A DNA stretch of 64,000 nt from Rhizobium oryzicola (GTDB lineage Bacteria; Pseudomonadota; Alphaproteobacteria; Rhizobiales; Rhizobiaceae), in NCBI RefSeq assembly GCF_030504645.1, contig NZ_JAUKWQ010000005.1, forward strand, positions 124,001 through 188,000, in the 5' to 3' direction. The translations under genes were made by a program, and so were the position numbers. Shown one piece after another: positions 36,429-45,225 of the stretch (positions within the stretch are counted from its first letter, which is position 1; each line of letters opens with the position of its first letter). The notes below the pieces were generated by a model. The model saw nothing but the letters and a program-made list of their open reading frames with translations. It made no database searches and was not told the origin of the DNA.

Positions 36429-37439
36429 TTGTCCGTTGAAACACTCGCCCCGCCGGCCGAGCGGTCCCCCCGCATTCTCCTGATCGACACGCTTCGCGGC
36501 GTCGCTCTCCTTGCGATGGCATCCTATCACTTCACCTGGGATCTGGAATTCTTCGGATACATCGAGCCGGGAACGGCGACGCAAGGGCTCTGGAAGCTTT
36601 ACGCCCGGGCGATTGCGACATCCTTCCTCTTTCTGGTCGGTGTCAGCCTCGTGCTGGCGCATGGCAACGGCATCCGCTGGGCCTCGTTCCAGAAGCGCCT
36701 TGGCATGGTTGCAGGCGCCGCTCTGCTAATCAGCATCGGCACCTATGTGGCGCTACCGGATGAATGGATCTTCTTCGGTATCCTGCACAACATCACCGTC
36801 TCCAGCCTGATCGCGCTGGGCTTCGTTGGATTGCCACCGATCGTGCCGGCCATTGCTTCGCTACTTTTGATCAGCGGCATGGTTCTCGATCATTACATTC
36901 TGCCGGGCGTCATCAGTTTCCCGGCGCTCGATCCAAAGTATCTCGCGTGGACAGGATTCGGAGCGGCCATTCCTCGCTCTAACGATTTCGTGCCGATCTT
37001 TCCGTGGCTGGCTTCTCCGCTGGCTGGATTGGCCGTCGCTGGGTTTCTCAAGCGTGCCGGCGCGTTTCCAAGGCTGGCGGGTTTACAGGCAAAGGCAAAC
37101 CTTCTCACCAAGGCAGGCCAGCACAGCCTCGTCTTTTATTTGGTGCACCAGCCAGTGCTGATCGGCCTCGTCTATCTATTCTCGCTGGTCCATCCTGCCC
37201 CAGCACCTGACCCAGTAGCGGCATACATGCGCAGCTGCACGGCAAGCTGTGTTGGCGGCGGCAATGAGGTCGGCATGTGCCAGAGCTTCTGTGGGTGCAC
37301 GAAGGACAAGCTGATCCAACAATCGCTTTTCGAGCCCTTGAACCGTCGGGAAATCAATCCCGCAACGGATGAGCGGGTTCAGTCCCTGGCGATGGAATGT
37401 TCAATGTCGAGCCGGGAAGTGCCAGCCGAAAGCAAATAG
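36429..37439 (+). CDS. DUF1624 (heparan-alpha-glucosaminide acetyltransferase-like) membrane protein
   Basis: A 336-residue polytopic protein of the DUF1624/HGSNAT-like family. LLIDTLRGVALLAMASYHFTWDL carries the RG(I/V)A and YHF(T/W)WDL signature, and about eight hydrophobic helices follow. These proteins are predicted transmembrane acyltransferases. The C-terminal 60 residues are unusual: five Cys in ~22 residues (C-x3-C, then C-x3-C-x-C at ~270-290). The start appears to be TTG 36429, with no strong ribosome site. It is downstream of the DUF599 gene in an operon. Confidence 0.8.
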   Translation: MSVETLAPPAERSPRILLIDTLRGVALLAMASYHFTWDLEFFGYIEPGTATQGLWKLYARAIATSFLFLVGVSLVLAHGNGIRWASFQKRLGMVAGAALLISIGTYVALPDEWIFFGILHNITVSSLIALGFVGLPPIVPAIASLLLISGMVLDHYILPGVISFPALDPKYLAWTGFGAAIPRSNDFVPIFPWLASPLAGLAVAGFLKRAGAFPRLAGLQAKANLLTKAGQHSLVFYLVHQPVLIGLVYLFSLVHPAPAPDPVAAYMRSCTASCVGGGNEVGMCQSFCGCTKDKLIQQSLFEPLNRREINPATDERVQSLAMECSMSSREVPAESK

Positions 37440-37443
37440 GATG

Positions 37444-37830
37444 TCAGGTGCCGACGCCGATTTCCGCGAGGCGCGTGAGACACGCCTCTTCGACATTGTC
37501 GAGCTCGCTCAGGGTGTCGTCGATGTCCTTGCGCTTCTGGCGCAGCTCTTCGCGCTTTTCGTCCACACGCTTCATCAGTAGCTTGAGCTGACCGAGTTCG
37601 CCGGGCGGCTCCTTGTAGACCTGAATGATTTCGCGGATCTCTGCAATCGTGAAACCGATACGCCGGCCACGCAGGATTTCCCCGATCAGTCGGCGATCCG
37701 CGGCACGATAGAGACGCGTGCGGCCACGTCGCTCCGGATGGATCAGGCCTTCATCTTCGTAGAAACGCAGTGTGCGGGTGGAAACCCCGAATTCCCGCGT
37801 TAGCTCTGTGATGGAATAGTATTTGTTCAC
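37444..37830 (-). CDS. MerR family transcriptional regulator (LiuR-like)
   Basis: A 128-residue MerR protein. The winged helix is MNKYYSITELTREFGVSTRTLRFYEDEGLI then RRLIGEILRGRRIGFTIAEI, and a long coiled coil follows (KRVDEKREELRQKRKDIDDTLSELDN). The C-terminus has a single Cys and no metal-binding loop, which sets it apart from metal sensors and resembles LiuR, the regulator of branched-chain amino acid breakdown. No liu genes are near. GTG 37830. Its own promoter contains a palindrome with a TTACGTAA core, so it is probably autoregulated. Confidence 0.88.
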   Translation of the reverse strand: MNKYYSITELTREFGVSTRTLRFYEDEGLIHPERRGRTRLYRAADRRLIGEILRGRRIGFTIAEIREIIQVYKEPPGELGQLKLLMKRVDEKREELRQKRKDIDDTLSELDNVEEACLTRLAEIGVGT

Positions 37831-37856
37831 GCCGCACGTCCTGTCAGTGAAGCGTC

Positions 37857-37887
37857 ACAATAATTGACTTTTACGTAACAGTCAATT
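37857..37887 (-). promoter_or_regulatory. merR-type promoter with 26-bp palindromic operator
   Basis: On the minus strand, -35 TTGACT (37885-37880) and -10 TATTGT (37862-37857) are 17 bp apart. The spacer holds a near-perfect palindrome, AATTGACT/AGTCAATT arms (37862-37887) around TTACGTAA. 24 of 26 bases are symmetric. The core resembles the TACGT-rich sites of LiuR-type regulators. Confidence 0.75.
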
Positions 37888-37892
37888 TTGGC

Positions 37893-39311
37893 TCACTTGC
37901 CGATGGCGAACCACCAGGTGGCCAAACCCAGAAATGAGAAGAAGCCTGTCACATCGGTGACTGTCGTTACGAAGACGGCGGACGCCACGGCCGGATCCAC
38001 GCCGACCTTGTCCAGGATCAGCGGAATCATGATGCCAGCCAGCGCTGCGGCCATCATGTTGATCAGCATGGCGGAGGCGATGATGCCGCCGATATTGACA
38101 TCCTGGAACCACAGCCCGGCCACCACGCCGATCAGCACGCCGAAGATTGCCCCGTTCAAAAGCCCGACACCGGCCTCACGACGCACGATGCGCGCCGCGT
38201 TATGAATGTCGAGATCACGCGTCGCAAGCGCGCGCACCGTCACGGTCATGGTCTGGGACGCGGCATTGCCGCCCATGCCGGCGACAATCGGCATCAGCAC
38301 CGCGAGCGCGACAATTTTTTCAATCGTCGCGTCAAATAGGGAGATCACGGATGCCGCCAGGATAGCCGTGAGCAGGTTGACGAGCAGCCAGGGCACGCGC
38401 GAGCGCGAGGTGGTCATGACTGTGTCGGACAGTTCTTCGTCACCGACACCGCCGAGGCGCATGATGTCCTCTTCGGCCTCTTCCTGGATGACGTCGACCA
38501 CGTCATCGATGGTGAGCACGCCGACAAGCCGTCCGTTTTCATCCACCACTGCTGCGGACAGAAGGTCATATTGCTCGAAGAGCTGTGCGGCCTCTTCCTG
38601 GTCCATGTCGGCGGGGATCGGATAATTCGTCTCCCGCATGATGGCTTCGATCTTCACCGGACGCTTGGTGCGCAGAATCCGGTCGAGATCGACAACGCCG
38701 AGCAGCTTGAAGGTGGGGTCGATCACGAAGATCTGCGTAAAGCTTTCCGGCAGTTCCTCCTCGTCGCGCATGTAGTCGATCGTCTGGCCGACCGTCCAAA
38801 ACGGCGGCACGGCGACGAATTCCGTCTGCATGCGGCGACCGGCGGAGCTTTCCGGATAATCCAGTGCGCGGCGCAGGCGCACCCGCTCCGTAAACGGCAG
38901 CTGCGCCAGGATTTCTTCGCGGTCTTCCTGGTCCAGATCTTCCAGAATGTAGACGGCGTCGTCCGAATCGAGCTCGCCGATAGCCGCCGCAATCTGTGCG
39001 TTCGGCATCTGGTCGACGATTTCCATACGGATGGTTTCGTCGACCTCGGTCAGCGCCGTCAGGTCGAAATCGTTGCCAAGCAGACGCACCAGCGCCATGC
39101 GCTGTTCAGGCAGGATCGATTCGAGCAGGTCGCCGAGTTCGGATTCATGCAGTTCGGCGACGTGCTTGCGCAGGAAAAGAATGTCGCGGTCACCAATGGC
39201 TGCGCCAACCATCGCGAGAAAATCGGCCCTGATGGAGCCGTTTTCAGCATAGATATCGTCGTGGGTTTCTTCGTGATGAGCGCGCGGACGGTCTTCTTCG
39301 ATATTGGACAT
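37893..39311 (-). CDS. mgtE: magnesium transporter MgtE
   Basis: A 472-residue Mg2+ channel. The N domain (helical, LHESELGDLLESILPEQRMALVRLL) is followed by two CBS domains (TQIFVIDPTFKLLGVVDLDRIL; LLSAAVVDENGRLVGVLTIDDVVDVI) and five C-terminal transmembrane helices with PIVAGMGGNAASQTMTVTVRALA as the pore-lining signature. The N and CBS domains act as a Mg2+ sensor. ATG 39311 has GAGG at the right distance; GTG 39329 is the only other start. A hairpin lies in the leader (39335-39358). Confidence 0.95.
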   Translation of the reverse strand: MSNIEEDRPRAHHEETHDDIYAENGSIRADFLAMVGAAIGDRDILFLRKHVAELHESELGDLLESILPEQRMALVRLLGNDFDLTALTEVDETIRMEIVDQMPNAQIAAAIGELDSDDAVYILEDLDQEDREEILAQLPFTERVRLRRALDYPESSAGRRMQTEFVAVPPFWTVGQTIDYMRDEEELPESFTQIFVIDPTFKLLGVVDLDRILRTKRPVKIEAIMRETNYPIPADMDQEEAAQLFEQYDLLSAAVVDENGRLVGVLTIDDVVDVIQEEAEEDIMRLGGVGDEELSDTVMTTSRSRVPWLLVNLLTAILAASVISLFDATIEKIVALAVLMPIVAGMGGNAASQTMTVTVRALATRDLDIHNAARIVRREAGVGLLNGAIFGVLIGVVAGLWFQDVNIGGIIASAMLINMMAAALAGIMIPLILDKVGVDPAVASAVFVTTVTDVTGFFSFLGLATWWFAIGK

Positions 39312-39334
39312 AGCCGCATCCTCGCTCACTGTTT

Positions 39335-39358
39335 CTGCCGACCGGAAGCCGGAGGCAG
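39335..39358 (-). repeat. hairpin in the mgtE leader
   Basis: CTGCC-(GA)-CCGG-AAG-CCGG-(A)-GGCAG forms a 9-bp stem with a small internal loop, ending 24 nt before ATG. It is too small to be an M-box; it may affect transcription or ribosome access. Confidence 0.45.
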
Positions 39359-39516
39359 AATGAATGCCGAAACCTGATTGTCAACAATTGGATAGCACCG
39401 GCTTGCCAAGGCGCTGCAAGTCGAACAGATCCCTGCTAGAACAATAGAAGACGCCGGTCCAGCGTTTCCGCCGGTTCGGTTGCAATCATCTGCCTTATCC
39501 TCGAACGGACTTGCCC

Positions 39517-40011
39517 GTGGCTGTCAGACCCATCCTCAAATATCCGCATTCCGGCCTTTCGACGCCCTGCGAACCCGTCATCCATTTCGACGAGGCGCTT
39601 CGCCAGCTTGTCGAGGATCTTACGGAGACCATGCATGCGGCGCCGGGGGTTGGAATCACCGCAGCCCACATCGGCGTCCCACAGCGGGTGACGGTGATCG
39701 AGCTTTCCGGCGAGGCTTCCCGGCTCGTGCTTGTTAACCCGGAGATCCTGTCGTTTGGACAAACGCTCAGTCGCAATACCGAGGGCAGCGTGTCGATGCC
39801 GGGTTTCACGGAAGAGATCGAACGCCCTGGCACCATCCGCTACCGATACCAGGATCTGACGGGCACCCTGCATGAGGCGGATGCGGACGGATTTCTCGCT
39901 ATCTGCATCCAGCACGAGATCGATCAGCTCGACGGTATCTTCTGGCTGAAACGGCTCTCCCGCCTGAAACGCGAGCGCCTGACGAAAAAGTGGGAGAAGC
40001 AAAACACGTAA
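39517..40011 (+). CDS. degenerate peptide deformylase-like protein
   Basis: A 164-residue protein with the PDF fold, starting at GTG 39517 (M-A-V-R-P-I-L-K-Y-P). Motif 1 is GVGITAAHIG (the usual Gln is His51), motif 2 is EGSVS where the metal-binding Cys of EGCLS is Ser91, and motif 3 is QHEIDQLDG where the second metal-binding His of HExxH is Gln137. His133 and Glu134 remain. Two of three metal ligands are therefore lost and the protein is probably not an active deformylase. A normal def gene must lie elsewhere. Stands alone, divergent to mgtE. Confidence 0.85.
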   Translation: MAVRPILKYPHSGLSTPCEPVIHFDEALRQLVEDLTETMHAAPGVGITAAHIGVPQRVTVIELSGEASRLVLVNPEILSFGQTLSRNTEGSVSMPGFTEEIERPGTIRYRYQDLTGTLHEADADGFLAICIQHEIDQLDGIFWLKRLSRLKRERLTKKWEKQNT

Positions 40012-40068
40012 TCAGCGAACCAACTCGGCTGCCGAACGTTATGCCTCCGACCAAACCAGGAGGCTGAC

Positions 40069-40572
40069 ATGTCGTCCAAGAAGAACGTCAACAATCTGTC
40101 TCGCGAGGAAGACTATCGCGATTACGATACCCGCAATATCGACGACGGCTGGCCCTATGCCGATCAGGCGGGGGCGACCGCCGGCGCGGTGGACAATGCC
40201 GCCTATGGTGACCCTTCCGCCAATTTCGACCGCGAACGCAACAAGGGCTTCATGGTCGACAGCGCCGACGAGACCGGTCTGGAAGAACGCATCAAGGATC
40301 GCGCGACACCGGCCACTCAAGGCCTGGAGGACGACGACGACCTTGAAGAGCGCGTGACCGATGCCATCGATGCACTGGATCTCGTTCCGCTGGAAACCAT
40401 CGACATTCGCGCCGATGGCACCACGGTGACGCTGGAAGGTACCATCGATGACGACGATACCATGCGCCGACTGATCGGCCATGTGCGGCGCATGCCGGGT
40501 GTCAGTAAGGTCGTCAACAACCTGACGCTCGCCGGCGTCGATACGCACATCCCCGACGATGACGATGAATAA
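40069..40572 (+). CDS. BON domain-containing protein
   Basis: A 167-residue acidic protein without signal peptide. The first ~85 residues are disordered and rich in Asp, Glu and Asn. The last 75 residues are a single BON domain (DLEERVTDAIDAL ... IDIRADGTTVTLEGTIDDDDTMRRLIGHVRRMPGVSKVVNNLTL). BON domains bind lipids or partner proteins in envelope or osmotic stress. AGG at the right distance before ATG. Converges on osmC-like gene with 3 bp between. Confidence 0.88.
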   Translation: MSSKKNVNNLSREEDYRDYDTRNIDDGWPYADQAGATAGAVDNAAYGDPSANFDRERNKGFMVDSADETGLEERIKDRATPATQGLEDDDDLEERVTDAIDALDLVPLETIDIRADGTTVTLEGTIDDDDTMRRLIGHVRRMPGVSKVVNNLTLAGVDTHIPDDDDE

Positions 40573-40575
40573 TCG

Positions 40576-41001
40576 TCAGGCCGATTCGACACTGACGTGG
40601 ATGGCGGGGGTGAGAGCCAGCGTATTGCTGACGGTGCAAAGCTCCTTGGCGAGCTTGGCAATTTCCTGACGCTCGAGCTCCGAAAAGTCACCATTGACGG
40701 TGAGTTTGGCATGGATCGTCTCAACCCTTGAAGGCCCCTCGTGGGCCTTCTCGCCGTTCACATGAGCCGAAACGTCCACGAATCGATCTGCGAACTGTAG
40801 CCGGTTCACCGCTCCCTTCACGCTCAGCACCAGGCAGGCGGCGAGCGATGCGTAGAGAAGATCCAACGGGTTGAAGCCAGGATCTGAAACGCCGGTCACG
40901 ACATCGAGCGTTCCGCCGGTTTCCGTGACCAGACTTGCATGTCCATGGCGCGCCATCTTGCCCGTGGCGCCGGTTACGCGTGTGCGTGTTTTCAGATCCA
41001 T
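40576..41001 (-). CDS. OsmC family protein
   Basis: A 141-residue thiol-dependent peroxidase fold protein. The two redox Cys are in YASLAACLVLSVKG and KELCTVSNTLAL, and GFNPLDLLYASLAAC is the OsmC/Ohr core. Cys spacing and the GFNPLDL segment fit OsmC/YhfA rather than Ohr. Likely reduces organic hydroperoxides. Divergent from the catabolic operon. Confidence 0.9.
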   Translation of the reverse strand: MDLKTRTRVTGATGKMARHGHASLVTETGGTLDVVTGVSDPGFNPLDLLYASLAACLVLSVKGAVNRLQFADRFVDVSAHVNGEKAHEGPSRVETIHAKLTVNGDFSELERQEIAKLAKELCTVSNTLALTPAIHVSVESA

Positions 41002-41167
41002 CGCCTTGTTCCTCTGCTCGTCATGCCGACGGTCACTGCCGCGACCGTTACAGTGTCCGCTTCTCCTTGAAAAGCGTCAAACACCAAGCTGATTTGTGGT
41101 GTGCCAAGCGTTTACGCAAGCCGCCAACACCTGTCCTTCCTGATGGCAAGCCATGCAGAGATTCCGC

Positions 41168-41209
41168 TTGACGCGCTTGTCCGCGCGTCTATATTTTAAA
41201 CTTAAAATA
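41168..41209 (+). promoter_or_regulatory. promoter and palindromic operator of the aromatic-CoA operon
   Basis: TTGACG at 41168-41173 and TATATT at 41190-41195 are 16 bp apart. A perfect 18-bp palindrome (41192-41209, TATTTTAA-AC-TTAAAATA) overlaps the -10 box, the position expected for a MarR- or TetR-type repressor. No such regulator gene is in the window. Confidence 0.7.
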
Positions 41210-41255
41210 ATGACGCATCGGAACAGCGTTCACATTGCCCAGGGAAGGAATGCGC

Positions 41256-43571
41256 ATGCGCATCGTCTGCATCGGCGGAGGTCCGGCTGGCCTCTATTTC
41301 GCCCTCCTGATGAAGAAGCTCCATCCGGATCACGATGTCCGCGTCGTGGAGCGCAACCGCCCTTACGATACCTTCGGCTGGGGCGTGGTGTTTTCCGATG
41401 CGACCATGCAGGCCATGCGTGCCTGGGACGCCGAAAGCGCTGCCGAGATCGAAGATGCGTTCAATCACTGGGACGATATCGAGGTTCTGTTCAAGGGCAT
41501 GCGCCAGCGCACGACTGGTCATGGTTTTGTCGGCATCGGCCGCAAGAAGCTCCTGAACATCCTGCAGCGCCGTTGCGAGGCGCTGGGCGTCCAGCTTGTC
41601 TTCGAAACAGAGGCGGAAGGCGATCAGGATTTCCCCGAAGCCGATCTGATCATCGCATCTGACGGCGTCAACTCCCGCATCCGCCAGAAATACGCCGATG
41701 TCTTCCAGCCGGATATGGTGGTACGGCCGAACCGGTATATCTGGCTCGGCACCAACAAGCTGTTCGACGCCTTCACCTTCGATTTCCGCAAGACGGATCA
41801 TGGCTGGTTCCAGGCGCATATCTACAAGTTCGACGAAAACACCTCGACCTTCATCATAGAGACGACCGAAGAAGCCTATCAGGCGCACAAGCTCGGCGAG
41901 ATGGACCAGCAGCAGTCGATCGACTTCTGCCAGGACCTGTTTGCAGAGGTCCTGGAAGGCGCGCCGCTGATGACCAATGCGCGTCATCTGCGCGGCTCGG
42001 CCTGGCTCAACTTCCAGCGGTTGATCTGCGGCAAGTGGAGCCATTTCAACGGCAACAGCCATGTGGTGCTGATGGGTGACGCGGCCCATACCGCCCACTT
42101 CGCGATCGGCTCCGGCACGAAGCTTGCCATTGATGACGCGATCGAACTCGCCAACCAGTTCCAGAAACTGGGGCACGACACCGACAAGATCCCAGCCGTC
42201 CTTGAGACCTACGAGGAAATCCGCCGCGTCGACGTCGCCCGCATCCAGAATGCGGCCCGCAACGCCATGGAATGGTTCGAAGTGGTTGGCACCCGCTATG
42301 CGGACACACTGCCTCCCAAACAGTTCATGTATTCCATGCTGACGCGCTCGCAGCGTATCAGCCACGAGAATCTGCGCCTGCGCGACAAGACTTGGCTCGA
42401 AGGCTACGAGCGCTGGTTTGCCGAACAATCCGGTATCGCGCCCGGCAAGAACGGCAAGGTGCCGCCGCCGATGTTCACACCCTACACGGTGCGCAATGTC
42501 ACGCTGCCGAACCGGATCGTTGTGTCGCCAATGGCCATGTACTCCGCTAAGGATGGCGTCCTCGGAGACTTTCATCTGGTGCATCTCGGCTCCCGTGCAC
42601 TGGGCGGTGCAGGCCTCGTCTTTGCCGAAATGACCTGCGTATCCCCGGATGCGCGCATCACCCCCGGCTGCCTCGGCCTCTGGAACGACGACCAGATCGA
42701 AGGCTGGAAGCGCTTTGCCGATTTCGTGCACGCCAACAGCAACGCCAAGGTTGGCATCCAGCTCGGCCATGCGGGTCGCAAGGGCGCGACAAAGCTTGCC
42801 TGGGATGGCATCGACCAGCCACTGGAGGATGGCGCCTGGCCGCTGCTGTCGGCCTCCGCCCTGCCCTATCTCAAAAATAGCCAGGTGCCGAAGGCGATGG
42901 ATCGCGCCGACATGGACCGGGTGAAAGCTGACTTTGTCGCTGCCACCAAGCGCGCCGCAAAAGCCGGTGCCGATTGGTTGGAATTCCACGCAGCCCACGG
43001 CTATCTGCTATCTTCCTTCCTGTCGCCGCTGACCAACCGGCGCGATGACGAATACGGCGGCAGCCACGCAAACCGGGCGCGCTATCCGCTGGAAGTCTTC
43101 CGCGCCGTGCGCGCCGTCTGGCCCGAAGACAAGCCGATTTCCGTGCGCCTCTCCTGCCATGACTGGTTCGAGGGCGGCAATACGCCGGAGGATGCGGCAA
43201 TCTTTGCAAAAATGTTCAAGGATGCCGGCGCCGATGTGATCGACTGCTCGTCTGGTCAGGTGTGGAAGGAAGAAAAGCCGGTCTATGGCCGCCTGTTCCA
43301 GACGCCCTTCTCCGACAAGATCCGCAACGAGATCGGCATCCCGACGATTGCCGTCGGCGCCATCTCGGAGGCCGATCACGCCAACTCGATCATCTCCGCC
43401 GGTCGCGCCGATCTCTGCGCCGTCGCCCGTCCGCATCTCGCCGATCCCGCCTGGACGCTGCATGAGGCAGCCCGCATCGGCTTGAGCGACATTGCCTGGC
43501 CGAAGCAATATTATTCCGGCAAGAGCCAGTATGAGACAAACCTCGCCCGTGCCGGGCAGACGGCGAAGTAG
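41256..43571 (+). CDS. monooxygenase-OYE fusion, 2-aminobenzoyl-CoA monooxygenase/reductase-like
   Basis: A 771-residue fusion. Residues 1-~390 are a FAD-dependent aromatic hydroxylase ([19 protein letters not shown] dinucleotide fold; [22 protein letters not shown] near 274). From ~406 a complete Old Yellow Enzyme-like domain follows ([47 protein letters not shown]). This architecture is that of 2-aminobenzoyl-CoA monooxygenase/reductase, which hydroxylates and reduces the ring of anthraniloyl-CoA; databases often call it bifunctional salicylyl-CoA 5-hydroxylase. ATG 41256 has GGAAGGA upstream. First gene of a six-gene operon. Confidence 0.9.
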   Translation: MRIVCIGGGPAGLYFALLMKKLHPDHDVRVVERNRPYDTFGWGVVFSDATMQAMRAWDAESAAEIEDAFNHWDDIEVLFKGMRQRTTGHGFVGIGRKKLLNILQRRCEALGVQLVFETEAEGDQDFPEADLIIASDGVNSRIRQKYADVFQPDMVVRPNRYIWLGTNKLFDAFTFDFRKTDHGWFQAHIYKFDENTSTFIIETTEEAYQAHKLGEMDQQQSIDFCQDLFAEVLEGAPLMTNARHLRGSAWLNFQRLICGKWSHFNGNSHVVLMGDAAHTAHFAIGSGTKLAIDDAIELANQFQKLGHDTDKIPAVLETYEEIRRVDVARIQNAARNAMEWFEVVGTRYADTLPPKQFMYSMLTRSQRISHENLRLRDKTWLEGYERWFAEQSGIAPGKNGKVPPPMFTPYTVRNVTLPNRIVVSPMAMYSAKDGVLGDFHLVHLGSRALGGAGLVFAEMTCVSPDARITPGCLGLWNDDQIEGWKRFADFVHANSNAKVGIQLGHAGRKGATKLAWDGIDQPLEDGAWPLLSASALPYLKNSQVPKAMDRADMDRVKADFVAATKRAAKAGADWLEFHAAHGYLLSSFLSPLTNRRDDEYGGSHANRARYPLEVFRAVRAVWPEDKPISVRLSCHDWFEGGNTPEDAAIFAKMFKDAGADVIDCSSGQVWKEEKPVYGRLFQTPFSDKIRNEIGIPTIAVGAISEADHANSIISAGRADLCAVARPHLADPAWTLHEAARIGLSDIAWPKQYYSGKSQYETNLARAGQTAK

Positions 43572-43583
43572 GGATCACCCATC

Positions 43584-44375
43584 ATGAGCCTCAACCACCG
43601 TCTCGAAGGTCGTCATGCGCTCGTCACCGGTGCCGGTTCCGGCATCGGTGCTGCGATTGCTGTGGCACTGGCGGAAGCCGGTGCCAGGGTGACGTTGGCC
43701 GGGCGCAGAGCCGAACCGCTAAAGGCACTGGCGGACAGGCTTGAGCCAAGCGCCGCAAACCCCGTGTCCGGTTTTGACGTGACTGACCCTGAGGCCATCG
43801 CAGCGGGTCTTGCGAAGGCGCGTGCGGTGTTCGGGCCGGTCGATATCCTCGTCAACAATGCCGGCGAGGCGCCGACCGCATCCTTCGAGAAGACGACGCT
43901 GGAACAGTGGAACCATGTGCTCTCGGTGGATCTGACCGGGGTCTTTTCGGTGACACAGGCGGTGCTGCCGGATCTGAAGGCCAGAGGGAATGGCGCGCGC
44001 ATTATCAATGTCGCATCCACCGCTGGCCTCACCGGTTATGCCTATGTTTCTGCCTATGTCGCGGCCAAGCATGGGGTGATCGGGCTCACCCGCGCTCTAG
44101 CGCTGGAACTCGCGAAGACGGGCGTGACGGTGAATGCCGTCTGCCCAGGCTTTACCGATACGCCGCTGGTGCGCCGCTCGATCGAAACGATCATGCAGAA
44201 AACCGGGCGCAGCGAAGACGAGGCGCTGAAGGAGCTGACGAAACACAATCCGCAAGGACGGCTGGTGATGCCGGAGGAGGTTGCAGACGCCGTTCTGTGG
44301 CTGGCTTCGCCATCCGCGCAATCGATGACAGGACAGGCAATCGCGATTGCCGGTGGGGAGGTCTTTTCAGGATGA
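43584..44375 (+). CDS. SDR family NAD(P)-dependent oxidoreductase
   Basis: A 263-residue short-chain dehydrogenase. [12 protein letters not shown] (cofactor), NNAG, INVAS-Ser and YxxxK (SAYVAAKHG) are all present. C-terminal [21 protein letters not shown] is typical of 3-hydroxyacyl-type reductases. Within this operon it likely oxidises or reduces a ring hydroxyl/oxo intermediate. 12 bp after the previous stop; its own stop overlaps the next ATG (ATGA). Confidence 0.93.
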   Translation: MSLNHRLEGRHALVTGAGSGIGAAIAVALAEAGARVTLAGRRAEPLKALADRLEPSAANPVSGFDVTDPEAIAAGLAKARAVFGPVDILVNNAGEAPTASFEKTTLEQWNHVLSVDLTGVFSVTQAVLPDLKARGNGARIINVASTAGLTGYAYVSAYVAAKHGVIGLTRALALELAKTGVTVNAVCPGFTDTPLVRRSIETIMQKTGRSEDEALKELTKHNPQGRLVMPEEVADAVLWLASPSAQSMTGQAIAIAGGEVFSG

Positions 44376-45223
44376 ATACGGATCAGCCGTCCATGGCCGC
44401 ATATCGCAGGCCGTTCAGGGATTATCAGGCGAAGCATTTTCTCTGGTCCGTCAGCGAGGATGGACGCGTCGGAACCATCTCGCTCAATCGTCCAGAGCGT
44501 AAGAACCCGCTGACCTTCGAAAGCTATGCGGAGCTGCGTGATCTTTTCCGCGATCTCGCTTATGCCTCGGATATCCGAGCGATCGTGCTGAGTGGTGCGG
44601 GCGGCAATTTCTCCTCCGGCGGCGACGTCTTCGAGATCATCGAGCCGCTGACCAAGATGGCCATGCCCGATCTCCTGGCCTTTACCCGCATGACCGGCGA
44701 TCTGGTGAAGGCCATGCGCAGATGCCCACAGCCGATCATCGCGGCCGTCGATGGCATTTGCGCAGGCGCCGGGGCGATCCTTGCGATGGCATCCGATCTG
44801 CGGCTGGCGACCCCGGAAGCCAAGACCGCATTCCTGTTCACCCGCGTCGGTCTGGCCGGTGCTGACATGGGTGCCTGCGGAATTCTTCCGCGCATTATCG
44901 GTCAGGGCCGCGCGGCGGAGCTGCTGTTCACCGGCCGCGCCATGTCTGCTGCCGAGGGCCACGCCTGGGGGTTCTACAATGCCCTGCACGAGGCGGCTTC
45001 GCTCGAAGCGGAAGCGCTGAAGCTCGCGCATTCGCTGGCCGACGGGCCGTGGTTCGCGCATACCATGACCAAGACCATGCTGAACCAGGAATGGGCCATG
45101 GGCATCGAGGAACTGGTGGAATCGGAAGCGCAGGCGCAGGCAATTTGCATGGCGACGAACGATTTCCGTCGCGCCTTCGAGGCCTTCGCAGAAAAGCGCA
45201 AGCCACAGTTCGAGGGTAACTGA
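44372..45223 (+). CDS. enoyl-CoA hydratase family protein
   Basis: A 283-residue crotonase. [11 protein letters not shown] (oxyanion Gly), [18 protein letters not shown] and [22 protein letters not shown] match the family; the Glu expected in motif 2 is replaced in part (GADMGAC). Substrate probably an unsaturated ring-CoA. ATG 44372 overlaps the SDR stop. The frame upstream to 43907 is an out-of-frame extension inside the SDR gene. Confidence 0.9.
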   Translation: MNTDQPSMAAYRRPFRDYQAKHFLWSVSEDGRVGTISLNRPERKNPLTFESYAELRDLFRDLAYASDIRAIVLSGAGGNFSSGGDVFEIIEPLTKMAMPDLLAFTRMTGDLVKAMRRCPQPIIAAVDGICAGAGAILAMASDLRLATPEAKTAFLFTRVGLAGADMGACGILPRIIGQGRAAELLFTGRAMSAAEGHAWGFYNALHEAASLEAEALKLAHSLADGPWFAHTMTKTMLNQEWAMGIEELVESEAQAQAICMATNDFRRAFEAFAEKRKPQFEGN

Positions 45224-45225
45224 TT

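Noticed and set aside
39335-39358. M-box riboswitch before mgtE
   Set aside because: The leader is far too short and lacks the conserved core.
41202-42998. 598-codon antisense frame in the monooxygenase gene
   Set aside because: Mirror of a well-recognised gene; no start or ribosome site and no motif.
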